A stretch of DNA of 8,298 nucleotides from JAJPJX01 sp964568355 (lineage in GTDB: Bacteria; Acidobacteriota; Terriglobia; Bryobacterales; Bryobacteraceae), in assembly GCA_964568355.1 (NCBI GenBank), contig CAZMRK010000263.1:1-8298 (forward strand), read 5' to 3'. Position numbers and translations under genes: made by a program. Every line of letters begins with the position of its first letter. Positions within the stretch are counted from its first letter, which is position 1. Under the pieces are notes generated by a model. That model had not been told where the DNA came from. It did no database searches and saw only the letters and a program-made list of their open reading frames with translations. Positions 1 to 6,935 of this stretch are shown one piece after another.

Positions 1-753
1 TCGGGCGACGAGATCGGCGCTCTGGCCGAAGCCTTCAACCGGATGACGCAGCAACTGGCCGATCAGCGCGACCGCCTGATCCAGGCCGAGCGCGTGGCCG
101 CCTGGCGCGAACTGGCGCGGCGACTGGCGCACGAGCTGAAAAATCCTCTTTTCCCCTTGCAAATCACCGTGGAAAACATGCAGCGCGCCCGGGACCAGCA
201 TCCGGAGCAGTTCGACGAGGTGTTCCGGGAGAGCACGACGACGCTGCTGGCGGAGTTGGCCAATCTGCGGCGAATCATCGGCCGGTTCAGCGATTTCGCC
301 AAGATGCCTCCACCCCAACTGCAGATGGTGGATTTGAACGAACTGGTGCGGAACACGGTCAAACTGTTCGACGCTCAGCTCCAGGCCTCGCCGATCGATC
401 TGAAGCTGGAGCTGGCCGGCGGGACGCTGCTGGTCGAAGCCGATCCGGAGCAGATCAACCGCGCGCTGCAAAACCTGGTATTGAATGCGATTGATGCCAT
501 GCCGGAAGGCGGCGCGCTGACTCTGCGCACCCAGGCGCGCGGGGGCGGCGGGGCGCTGGAGGTGGCCGACACCGGCCAGGGGCTCACACCGGAAGAGTGC
601 GAGCGATTGTTCACGCCGTACTACACGTCCAAGGCGCACGGGACCGGGCTGGGGCTGGCGATCGTGCAATCGGTGGTGAGCGATCACAAGGGGCGCATCT
701 CGGTGGTAAGCGCGCCTGGAAAGGGGACCACGTTTCGCATCGAGCTGGGGTAG
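1..753 (+). CDS. Sensor histidine kinase, NtrY-like, C-terminal part (5' end outside window)
   Basis: This is the cytoplasmic end of a two-component sensor kinase that autophosphorylates on histidine and passes the phosphate to a response regulator, probably the one encoded next. The frame is open from base 1, so the ATG at 43 is internal. The first residues (DEIGALAEAFNRM) are the end of a HAMP linker. The HisKA H-box follows, RRLAHELKNPLFPLQ, with the phospho-acceptor His at bases 130-132. The ATPase domain shows the N-box NLVLNAIDAM (Asn near base 484), the G1 box DTGQG (568-582), an F-box FTPYYTSK and the G2 box GTGLGL (640-657). H-box wording and the neighbouring sigma-54 activator resemble NtrY of NtrY/NtrX pairs. 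The sensor and membrane part lies upstream, so the signal is unknown. All catalytic boxes are intact and the gene ends in TAG. Kinase call is very sure, NtrY subtype moderate. Confidence 0.95.
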   Translation, partial: SGDEIGALAEAFNRMTQQLADQRDRLIQAERVAAWRELARRLAHELKNPLFPLQITVENMQRARDQHPEQFDEVFRESTTTLLAELANLRRIIGRFSDFAKMPPPQLQMVDLNELVRNTVKLFDAQLQASPIDLKLELAGGTLLVEADPEQINRALQNLVLNAIDAMPEGGALTLRTQARGGGGALEVADTGQGLTPEECERLFTPYYTSKAHGTGLGLAIVQSVVSDHKGRISVVSAPGKGTTFRIELG

Positions 754-769
754 CGAAAGCGTGGTCCGC

Positions 770-775
770 TATATT
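770..775 (+). promoter_or_regulatory. Possible -10 element (TATATT) for a leaderless response-regulator transcript
   Basis: TATATT matches the sigma-70 -10 consensus at five of six bases. It ends six bases before the TTG start at 781, so transcription would begin at about the first base of the start codon. No Shine-Dalgarno sequence precedes the TTG, and no convincing -35 is visible. It could be chance within the 27-base gap, since the gene may simply be read through from the kinase. Confidence 0.3.
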
Positions 776-780
776 GGACT

Positions 781-2142
781 TTGGCGAACTTACTGATCGT
801 AGATGACGACGCGAATACTCTGGCTTCTCTCTCGCGCGCCTTCCGCCTGGCCGGGCACGAGGCTACGGTATGCGACAATGCCGCGCGGGCGCTGGACCTG
901 ATCCGCGGGCAGCGCTTCGACCTGGTGCTTTCCGACGTGGTGATGCCGGGCAAGGACGGGCTCTCTCTGCTGGAGGATCTGAAAGCAGTGGGGGCGCAGG
1001 TGCCCGTAGTGATGATCTCCGGGCAGGCCAATATCGAGATGGCGGTGCGGGCCACACGCCTGGGGGCGGTGGATTTTCTGGAGAAGCCGCTCTCGACCGA
1101 CAAACTGCTGCTGACGATCGACAACGTGCTGCGGTTGAAGCGCCTGGAGGAAGAGAATCGCCAGCTTCGCCAGCGTGTGGGCAAGCACGAAATCGTGCAC
1201 GCGGGCGAGGCCATGCAGCGCGTGATGGCGCAGGTGAACCGGGTGGCGGCGAGCGAGACGCGAGTCTGCATTCTGGGCGAGACGGGGACGGGCAAGGAAC
1301 TGATCGCGCGCGCCCTGCACGAGCGAAGTCCGCGACACGACGGTCCGTTCGTGACGCTCAACTGCGCGGCAGTGCCCTCGGAGCTGATTGAATCCGAGCT
1401 GTTCGGCCACGAAAAAGGAGCCTTTACCGGAGCCACGGTGCGGCACCTGGGCAAGTTCGAGCAGGCCCACAACGGCACGCTGTTTCTGGACGAGATCGGC
1501 GACATGCCGCTGGTGATGCAGGCCAAGCTGCTGCGCGTACTGGAAGAGAACCAGGTGGAGCGCGTGGGCGGCGACCGTTCGCTCCCAGTGAACGTGCGCG
1601 TGATCGTGGCAACACACCGCAACCTGGATGAACTGGTGAAGCGGGGAGCGTTCCGCCAGGATCTGTACCACCGCATCTACGTCTTCCCGCTGACGCTGCC
1701 GCCCCTGCGGGAGCGCACCGAAGACATCCCGGTGCTGGCGGAGCATTTCGCGCGGCAGATCTCGGAGCAGAACGGCTGGAAGCCCAAGCCGTTTTCGCCG
1801 TCCGCGATCGTCGAACTGCGGCACTATGCCTGGCCTGGGAACGTGCGCGAACTGCGCAACGTGGTCGAACGGCTGCTGCTGCTTTCGGGCAATACCGTGG
1901 AACCGGCAGATGTGCGCCTGGCGCTGCCGCAGACGTCCGCAGCGGTGAGCGCCGAACTGCCAACGAGCGGGCCTCTGGCGGCTCGTGTAGAAGCCTTCGA
2001 GCGGGAGGTGATTCTGTCCGAACTCAAGCGCCAGCAGCGCATGACCGATACGGCCAAGGCTCTGGGGCTGGAGCGCAGCCACCTCTACAAAAAGTGCCAG
2101 CAACTGGGAATCGACCTGCGCGCCCTGCGCAAAGGCGAGTGA
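781..2142 (+). CDS. Sigma-54-dependent response regulator, NtrC/NtrX family
   Basis: A 453-residue, three-domain transcription activator of sigma-54 promoters, the likely phospho-partner of the kinase just upstream. Residues 1-120 are a receiver domain with acidic Asp8/Asp9, phospho-acceptor Asp52 in SDVVMPG, Ser80 and Lys102 in the EKPL motif. Residues about 138-375 are the AAA+ domain: Walker A GETGTGKE (166-173), the sigma-54-contacting GAFTGA loop (213-218), Walker B LFLDEIGD (234-241) and arginine-finger region FRQDLYHRI (291-299). Residues about 405-447 form a Fis-type helix-turn-helix (GLERSHLYKKCQQLGID). The intact GAFTGA predicts real sigma-54 activation. TTG at 781 is the only reasonable start: the frame is open back to 754 with no ATG or GTG, and MANLLIVDDD begins exactly like a receiver domain. 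No Shine-Dalgarno is present. It lies 27 bases after the kinase and 23 before pabA. Target genes are not deducible here. Confidence 0.96.
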   Translation: MANLLIVDDDANTLASLSRAFRLAGHEATVCDNAARALDLIRGQRFDLVLSDVVMPGKDGLSLLEDLKAVGAQVPVVMISGQANIEMAVRATRLGAVDFLEKPLSTDKLLLTIDNVLRLKRLEEENRQLRQRVGKHEIVHAGEAMQRVMAQVNRVAASETRVCILGETGTGKELIARALHERSPRHDGPFVTLNCAAVPSELIESELFGHEKGAFTGATVRHLGKFEQAHNGTLFLDEIGDMPLVMQAKLLRVLEENQVERVGGDRSLPVNVRVIVATHRNLDELVKRGAFRQDLYHRIYVFPLTLPPLRERTEDIPVLAEHFARQISEQNGWKPKPFSPSAIVELRHYAWPGNVRELRNVVERLLLLSGNTVEPADVRLALPQTSAAVSAELPTSGPLAARVEAFEREVILSELKRQQRMTDTAKALGLERSHLYKKCQQLGIDLRALRKGE

Positions 2143-2165
2143 GGCCGGTTCGCGAGCTTCCGCCG

Positions 2166-2732
2166 ATGAACGTTCTGGTGCTCGACAACTACGATTCCTT
2201 CACCTGGAACCTGGTACAGCAGATCGAAAGCCTGGGTGCGCGATGCCGCGTGTTTCGCTCCGACAGTCTGAGCGTGGCGGACGTGCGGCGCCACCGGCCG
2301 GACCGGATCGTGCTCTCCCCCGGACCCTTCGGCCCGGAGAGGGCCGGCATCTGCGGAGAGGTGGTGCGCGCGCTGGGCGGGCAGCTACCGATTCTGGGCG
2401 TCTGTCTGGGCATGCAGGCGATCGCGACGGAGGCCGGCGCGACGGTGGCCCCCTCCGGCCGGCCGGTGCACGGCAAGGCCTCGGCGGTGGAGCACGACGG
2501 CCGCGGAGTTTTCGAGGATCTGCCGCATCCGTTCGACGCCGCCCGCTATCATTCGCTGGTGGTGCTGCCGCAGAGCATTCCGCCGGGGCTCGAGATTTCG
2601 GCCTGGAACAGCGAGGGCACGATCCTGGGTTGCCGGATGAAAGGGCGCCGGGTGGAGGGCGTGCTGTTCCACCCCGAATCCTTTCTCACCGCGCACGGTC
2701 CGCAACTGATGGCCAATTTTCTGCGGGACTGA
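2166..2732 (+). CDS. pabA: Aminodeoxychorismate synthase glutamine amidotransferase subunit (PabA/TrpG family)
   Basis: A 188-residue class I glutamine amidotransferase. It hydrolyses glutamine and channels ammonia to the chorismate-binding partner encoded next, giving 4-amino-4-deoxychorismate for folate. The start MNVLVLDNYDSFTWNL is the usual family start, so ATG 2166 is chosen over longer in-frame starts that would run into the regulator gene. The catalytic triad is visible: Cys80 in LGVCLGMQ, His169 and Glu171 in FHPESF. The oxyanion-region loop reads SPGPFGPERAGI, where SPGPG or a similar sequence is more common, a mild variation. Length is normal. PabA and TrpG cannot be told apart by sequence alone, and many bacteria share one subunit between both synthases. 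The PabB-type partner three bases downstream supports the folate role, although it could also serve TrpE. No clear Shine-Dalgarno is seen. Confidence 0.9.
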   Translation: MNVLVLDNYDSFTWNLVQQIESLGARCRVFRSDSLSVADVRRHRPDRIVLSPGPFGPERAGICGEVVRALGGQLPILGVCLGMQAIATEAGATVAPSGRPVHGKASAVEHDGRGVFEDLPHPFDAARYHSLVVLPQSIPPGLEISAWNSEGTILGCRMKGRRVEGVLFHPESFLTAHGPQLMANFLRD

Positions 2733-2735
2733 GCC

Positions 2736-4157
2736 ATGTGGTCGGGCGCGGCTTCGGCACGAGAGCGGGGAGAACTGGCGGCGCGCCTGCGGGCGATCCT
2801 GCCCGCGCCGGCGAGGCGGGCGAAGGTGCGGGTGGAGGAGGTGGAAGGCCCGCGCGATCCGCTCGCCGCAGCGGCGGGGATGCACACGCGTCCCGGGTTC
2901 GTGTGGCTGGATGGCGCGGACGGGGAGCACCGGCTGTTCTCGCGGCCGTTGGCCAGGATCGAGGTGCGCAACGGATATGCCACGGTAGCCGGGCCGGGCG
3001 GGAGAGCGCGCTTCCCGGCACGCGGTTTCGACCTGTTGGACGCGGCCGCAGCCGCCTGGGGCAGAGCGGGCTGGCTGGCCGGCTACCTGGGCTACGAACT
3101 GGCTGGGGAGGCGGAGCGCCTGCCCTTTCTTCCGGCGCGGGCGGGCGATCTGCCAGATCTGTGCCTGGGCTGGTACGACTCGTTTCTGCTCTATCGCGCG
3201 GGCCGTTGGCAGCGCTGGAGTACGAACGGCTGGCGGGCGCAGGAAGCGTGGACGCCGCGGCCGGCCGAGCCGGCGACAACGGCAGCGGGCGCCCTCTCGC
3301 CGGGGCCTGTACGCAGCCGTCCGGACCGGGCCGGATTCATGGAAGCGGTCGCCCGCACGGTGGCGCGCATCCACGCCGGGGAGTTCTTTCAGACCAACCT
3401 GTGCCGCCGGCTGGAGGCGCCTCTCGCTCCGGAGAAGATCTGGCCATTCTATCTACGGTTGCGGGCGATCTCTCCGGCTCGCTACGGCGCCTTCCTGTAC
3501 CTGGGCCGCGGCCGGGCGGTGGCTTCGGTGAGCCCGGAATTGTTCCTGCGCGTGCGCGAGGGGCGCGTGGAGTCCGGACCGATCAAAGGAACGCGGCCGC
3601 GCGGGGCCTCTGCCGCCGAGGATGCAGCCCTGCTGCGCGATCTGGCGGCGAGCGGGAAAGACCGGGCCGAGCTCGCCATGATCGTGGACGTGGTACGCAA
3701 TGACCTGGGACGGGTTTCAAAGGCGGGATCGGTCGTGGTGGAGCGCCACGCGGAGCTGCTCACGCTGCCGACGGTGCACCATACGGTTTCTCTCGTGGCA
3801 GGCGACCTGCGGGCCGGGGTGACACCAGGGCGACTGCTGCGCGCGGCATTTCCTCCGGCTTCGATTTCGGGAGCGCCCAAGATCCGCGCCATGGAGGTTG
3901 CCGCCATGGAAGAAGGCGCTCGGCGGGGGCCGTCCATGGGCGGCATCGGGTGGATCTCGCCGGGCGGCGATCTGGAGCTTTCGGTGGCGATCCGCACGGC
4001 AGTGACCGCAGGAGGGCGTGTGGTTTACCATGCCGGGTGCGGGATTACGGCGGATTCGGACCCCGCTGGAGAGTGGCAGGAGAGCGAGCACAAAGCCGCG
4101 GCATTTGTGCGGGCGCTGGGTGGAGATGTCGACGTGAGCGTCGACGCTCGCCGATGA
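2736..4157 (+). CDS. pabB: Aminodeoxychorismate synthase component I
   Basis: A 473-residue chorismate-utilising enzyme that aminates chorismate at C4 with ammonia from PabA. An N-terminal domain (about 40-170, including GWLAGYLGYELA and LPDLCLGWYDSF) precedes the catalytic chorismate-binding domain (about 195-465). Key motifs are FQTNLCRRL (218-226), SPELFL (266-271), PIKGTRPRG (282-290), DVVRNDLGRV (318-327), SGAPKIRAME (378-387) and GCGITADSDPAGEWQESE (434-451). The lysine in PIKGT (Lys284) separates aminodeoxychorismate synthases from anthranilate synthases, which usually have PIAGT; this favours PabB over TrpE. No C-terminal lyase fusion is present and no separate pabC is in the window, so that step must be encoded elsewhere. 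ATG 2736 lies three bases after the pabA stop, suggesting translational coupling. The stop is 23 bases from the convergent ceramidase-family gene. Confidence 0.94.
   Translation: MWSGAASARERGELAARLRAILPAPARRAKVRVEEVEGPRDPLAAAAGMHTRPGFVWLDGADGEHRLFSRPLARIEVRNGYATVAGPGGRARFPARGFDLLDAAAAAWGRAGWLAGYLGYELAGEAERLPFLPARAGDLPDLCLGWYDSFLLYRAGRWQRWSTNGWRAQEAWTPRPAEPATTAAGALSPGPVRSRPDRAGFMEAVARTVARIHAGEFFQTNLCRRLEAPLAPEKIWPFYLRLRAISPARYGAFLYLGRGRAVASVSPELFLRVREGRVESGPIKGTRPRGASAAEDAALLRDLAASGKDRAELAMIVDVVRNDLGRVSKAGSVVVERHAELLTLPTVHHTVSLVAGDLRAGVTPGRLLRAAFPPASISGAPKIRAMEVAAMEEGARRGPSMGGIGWISPGGDLELSVAIRTAVTAGGRVVYHAGCGITADSDPAGEWQESEHKAAAFVRALGGDVDVSVDARR
4136..4149. other. Perfect 14-base palindrome at the 3' end of pabB
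   Basis: GAGCGTCGACGCTC is fully self-complementary and can fold as a 5-bp stem with a TCGA loop. A second GTCGAC lies twelve bases upstream at 4128-4133. The palindrome falls inside the last codons of pabB, between two convergent genes, so it could act as a weak bidirectional stop signal. No T-run follows on either strand, so it is not a standard intrinsic terminator, and chance in G+C-rich coding sequence is possible. Confidence 0.25.
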
Positions 4158-4180
4158 AACGGGCGCTACAGCGGGTGCGG

Positions 4181-5524
4181 CTATCGCGCTGGTTTGCGGC
4201 CTACGCGGCGGAGGGCTTCGTGGATTCCGCTGAACACGCGATCCTCGACATCGTCGGCGTAGGGGCCGGGCAGGCCGAAGTAGATCATGCTGCCCCCTCC
4301 CTCATATCCGCCTTCTTTGAGGACCCGCGCGGAGGGGATGTAGGACATCACGTCATTGGAATATCCGGCGACAATGACCCCCTTGTCTCCATACTCTTTC
4401 TTGACGCGCAGATCGTAATCGATGACCACTTCCCCGCCTAGCGCGAGCAGGACGACGTCTTTCCCGAACGCGATGGCTTGCACGGGATATGGGTACTGCC
4501 GGATAGGGCGGCCATCTTCGTAGGTGCGGAGCATGGCCTGGGCGTGGCGCACGCGCACCGGGTCCTTGTCGTGAAGCCGCGCCTCGAAGGTTTCGCGCGT
4601 GTGATGCGCGAAGGCCAGGTCTACCACCTGGAAGGCGGTGCGAATCGGCCCGTGCACCCGCTCCAGGCGGCCGTTGATGACGCGACCGACCTCGACAGCG
4701 AGCGCGCGGCCATGCTGCCGGGCAAGTTCTTCGGTGCCACGCGGATTGGGATTCTGATCGGCGCCGCAGAGTTCCAGGAACAGGGCCGTGGCCGACGAAT
4801 TCTGCTTCTCGATCTCCTGCTGGGCGAAGCCCGCGTAATCCCCGCTGATTTGGTAGATCTGGCCGGTCATGGTGGTGTTGTGGCAGGCATAGCCGAACAA
4901 CACGGCGAGCACGCGCCCCTCCGGAGAAGTCACTTTGAGAATGGGAACGGTGGGGTCCGTGGGGCCTTGGGGGTTGACACCGATCTTGACTCCATTCGGC
5001 GTGGGCTCGCGGCGGTTTACGGCAAAATGGACGGCGCCGGCGCCGTACCAGATGTTGGCGGGAGCAAGCTTTCCCAATGCCGCTCCCACGACGGCCACGA
5101 GGTCGTCCTGGATCTTCCGGCCGTAACGCTCGACGGCTTCGTGCTCGGGGCGAGCGAGATCGAACATGATGCGGTTATCGACGGTCAGGGGCGCGGTGTG
5201 GGTGTGCGAGGAGTTGAGCAGCAGGGAGGCGTGAGAGAGGCCGTACGACTTCTCGATGCGCGCGGCCACCGGGTCGGCGATGGAGCGCGGCAGGCCCACC
5301 AGGTCGGTGGTGACGATGGCCACTTTGCGGCCCTTGGAGTCCTGGATGACCAGGGCCTTGGCCTTGATATCGAGGGCCACTCCTTCCGACGGATGATTGC
5401 GGCTGCCGAATCCGGCCAGCCAGATGGGGTCCTGCGGAGTGATCACCGCAGTCGCGATGCCGACCTGGTAGTCCGCCGCCACCAGGACTGGCGCGAGAAG
5501 AAGAGAGCACAGAAGCGCACGCAT
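4181..5524 (-). CDS. Secreted neutral/alkaline ceramidase-family hydrolase (short, atypical active site)
   Basis: A 447-residue exported protein of the neutral/alkaline non-lysosomal ceramidase N-terminal family. A signal peptide is clear (MRALLCSLLLAPVLVAA, cleavage near residue 17). The mature start, YQVGIATAVITPQDPIWLAGF, is the family's typical opening. Metal-site signatures match those of bacterial neutral ceramidase: NSSHTHTAP (His107/His109), GYACHNTTM (His215), LGGEVVIDYD (Glu365) and YSNDVMSYIP (388-397). At the place where true ceramidases carry the nucleophilic serine in a GDVSPN-like motif, this protein reads CGADQNPNPRG (253-263), with no serine. It is also about 200 residues shorter than Pseudomonas ceramidase and lacks the C-terminal immunoglobulin-like domain. 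The substrate may therefore not be ceramide. ATG 5524 fits the signal peptide, and a TATAAT lies just upstream. It follows the JAMM gene on the same strand by 40 bases. Family certain, activity uncertain. Confidence 0.9.
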   Translation of the reverse strand: MRALLCSLLLAPVLVAADYQVGIATAVITPQDPIWLAGFGSRNHPSEGVALDIKAKALVIQDSKGRKVAIVTTDLVGLPRSIADPVAARIEKSYGLSHASLLLNSSHTHTAPLTVDNRIMFDLARPEHEAVERYGRKIQDDLVAVVGAALGKLAPANIWYGAGAVHFAVNRREPTPNGVKIGVNPQGPTDPTVPILKVTSPEGRVLAVLFGYACHNTTMTGQIYQISGDYAGFAQQEIEKQNSSATALFLELCGADQNPNPRGTEELARQHGRALAVEVGRVINGRLERVHGPIRTAFQVVDLAFAHHTRETFEARLHDKDPVRVRHAQAMLRTYEDGRPIRQYPYPVQAIAFGKDVVLLALGGEVVIDYDLRVKKEYGDKGVIVAGYSNDVMSYIPSARVLKEGGYEGGGSMIYFGLPGPYADDVEDRVFSGIHEALRRVGRKPAR

Positions 5525-5541
5525 GTTGAGATCCGGTGAAC

Positions 5542-5547
5542 ATTATA
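5542..5547 (-). promoter_or_regulatory. -10 element (TATAAT) upstream of the ceramidase-family gene
   Basis: Read on the minus strand this is a perfect TATAAT, unusual in such G+C-rich sequence. It lies in the 40-base gap between the JAMM gene and the ceramidase-family gene. Transcription would start near 5533-5535, leaving a leader of about 10-12 bases without a Shine-Dalgarno motif. A weak -35-like CTGACC lies at 5563-5568 with a short 15-base spacer. This suggests the gene has its own promoter as well as possible read-through from the JAMM gene. Confidence 0.5.
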
Positions 5548-5564
5548 CGGGGTGAAGCCGGCGG

Positions 5565-6908
5565 TCAGCGGCGGCGGAGAAGCTGGCGCTGGATCTCCAC
5601 TTCGCGCGCAAGATCCCTGGTTTTGCGGCGCTCCTGATCCAATTGCCGTTGGAGGCTTTGATTCTCCTCGCGGAGTTGAAGTTCGACCTCCGAGGGACCT
5701 GATTCTTCTTTCCTGCCTTCCAGCCTGCCCACGAACCCGGTGCCCTCCTGGATGGTGCGACCTTCGGGCTGCTGGAGGATCAGGTGGATAAAGACCTGTT
5801 CGGCCTGGCGGGCATACGTGAAAGCGCCGCCTCGCAGGCGGGCCGGATCGAGCAGGACCACAGACTTGGCGTTTCCGTCCAGAATCTCCAGGTAAGCCGA
5901 TTGCGCGGTTTGCACCGGCGGGGCGGTGCGATCCCATTCGATGTGCAGTTGGCCGTTGATCTCGGCGGCCCGGAGGTGCAAGGCCGGAGATATCGGGGGG
6001 GTCGCGCTCGCGACGGCCGCCTGACGCTGGGAGGCCATCCAGAAGCCGACGAAGCCCGACACTGCGCCCACCGCAAGGGTCGACAGAATGGCCAGAAAGA
6101 TGATCAACCAGGGAGAAGAGTGCGTTCTTTCCGGAGGCAGGTCTTCGCGGCGCACGCGAAAGGGACGCAACTCCGGCCGGGAGCTGAGGGGCAACGGATC
6201 GCCGTCTTCCGGCGAATCTTCCATTTCCCGGGAAGCCATCTCGCGGGAGGCCAGTTCGCGCGGCGCCATCTCTCGTGGTGGCATCTCGCGGGGGGCCTCT
6301 TCGATCTCCGCCGACTCTTCGACGGCTTCCTCCGCCGGCGGAGGGGTCCGGCGGCGCCTGGGACGCAGGGGGATTTCGTGATAGGACCGGTCGGTCCGGA
6401 TCTGGCCCTCGGCGTCCCGGAAAAAAAAGCCGGCGCGGGAGGGCTCCAGGGTGTGGGGGCGAATCACCAGGGCGAACTGCCAGGGTTCCGGAAAGAAGCG
6501 GTCATGGAGTTCCAGGTCCTTATCGGACAGAAAGACGTCGCTGCGGGTATGCGTATGGTACCAGCCGAGCGGCAGCAAGCTGTCGAGTTCCGCGTCGAAC
6601 AGAGCCGATTCGAGCAGCTTGGCCAGCCCCTGCCGGTCTTTCTCCGAGAGAACAAAGGAGGGACCGAAGGCATACTGGCACTCGATCGGACGGAAGGTTC
6701 GGATTCGCAGATGATCCCCGTCCAGCCCCGACTGCCGCGTGCCGAACAGGACGCCGCCGATTTCGGCGCCGCCGTGGGGAAGCGAATGGTAAGCGTTTAC
6801 GGCCAGCCTGCGGATTTCGTCCAGCAGGTCGGCATCGTACTCGATTGTAAAAGGGCATTCCGGCACGCGCCAGATTTCCGGGGATACAGGATTCAGTCTC
6901 TCGGCCAT
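5565..6908 (-). CDS. Membrane-anchored JAMM/MPN (Mov34/PAD-1-like) metalloprotease with C-terminal coiled coil
   Basis: A 447-residue protein with an uncommon layout. Residues about 15-180 are a JAMM/MPN domain. The zinc-site signature is complete: Glu49 in GAEIGGVLFG, then His118-x-His120, seven residues, Ser128-x-x-Asp131 (GWYHTHTRSDVFLSDKD). Active isopeptidase or peptidase chemistry is therefore expected. Residues about 182-262 are a charged, low-complexity linker with five tandem pentapeptides (206-230). Residues 266-292 form one membrane helix (PWLIIFLAILSTLAVGAVSG and onward). Residues about 305-395 look beta-rich, perhaps an immunoglobulin or Fn3-like fold (LHIEWDRT). Residues 405-445 are a predicted coiled coil (ELQLREENQSLQRQLDQERR). 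There is no signal peptide and basic residues precede the helix, so the protease domain should be cytoplasmic and the coiled coil outside. No ubiquitin-like, E1 or E2 gene is adjacent. Substrate unknown. Confidence 0.9.
   Translation of the reverse strand: MAERLNPVSPEIWRVPECPFTIEYDADLLDEIRRLAVNAYHSLPHGGAEIGGVLFGTRQSGLDGDHLRIRTFRPIECQYAFGPSFVLSEKDRQGLAKLLESALFDAELDSLLPLGWYHTHTRSDVFLSDKDLELHDRFFPEPWQFALVIRPHTLEPSRAGFFFRDAEGQIRTDRSYHEIPLRPRRRRTPPPAEEAVEESAEIEEAPREMPPREMAPRELASREMASREMEDSPEDGDPLPLSSRPELRPFRVRREDLPPERTHSSPWLIIFLAILSTLAVGAVSGFVGFWMASQRQAAVASATPPISPALHLRAAEINGQLHIEWDRTAPPVQTAQSAYLEILDGNAKSVVLLDPARLRGGAFTYARQAEQVFIHLILQQPEGRTIQEGTGFVGRLEGRKEESGPSEVELQLREENQSLQRQLDQERRKTRDLAREVEIQRQLLRRR
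6219..6293 (-). repeat. Five tandem 15-base units encoding (P/S)RE(M/L)x pentapeptides
   Basis: The JAMM protein linker, residues 206-230, reads PREMP, PREMA, PRELA, SREMA, SREME: five consecutive pentapeptides with invariant Arg-Glu at positions 2-3. The DNA copies have drifted from one another, so the repeat is not a fresh expansion. It lies between the protease domain and the membrane helix and probably forms a flexible or helical charged tether. Confidence 0.8.
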
Positions 6909-6919
6909 GAAAAGCGCTA

Positions 6920-6935
6920 CCTAGTTGATTCTAGG
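6920..6935. promoter_or_regulatory. Small inverted repeat in the divergent intergenic region
   Basis: CCTAG-TTGATT-CTAGG has perfect 5-base arms with a 6-base centre. It overlaps the TAGAAT -10 candidate of the JAMM gene (6928-6933) and the predicted transcription start. It could be an operator, but the arms are short and chance is not excluded. Confidence 0.3.

Noticed and set aside
2243..3703. A 486-codon open frame overlapping pabA and pabB in another frame
   Set aside because: It is Gly/Arg/Ala-rich with no motifs, a typical out-of-frame artefact of high G+C.
4169..4191. CAGCG...CGCTG inverted repeat between pabB and the ceramidase-family gene as a terminator
   Set aside because: The stem is only 5 bp with a 13-base loop and no T-run.
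4154..4441. ATG overlapping the pabB stop (ATGA) that opens a 95-codon frame and could look like a coupled pabC
   Set aside because: From 4181 on, it is antisense to the ceramidase-family gene, and the translation shows no PabC or other family motif.
4478..5539. Long plus-strand open frame of 353 codons opposite the ceramidase-family gene
   Set aside because: It is a shadow caused by codon bias in G+C-rich DNA. The opposite strand has clear family motifs and a signal peptide.
5565..6908. JAMM gene as part of a ubiquitin-like conjugation, CBASS or other defence system
   Set aside because: No E1, E2, ubiquitin-like, cyclase or effector gene is in the window. Its neighbours are a ceramidase-like protein and a GAF protein.
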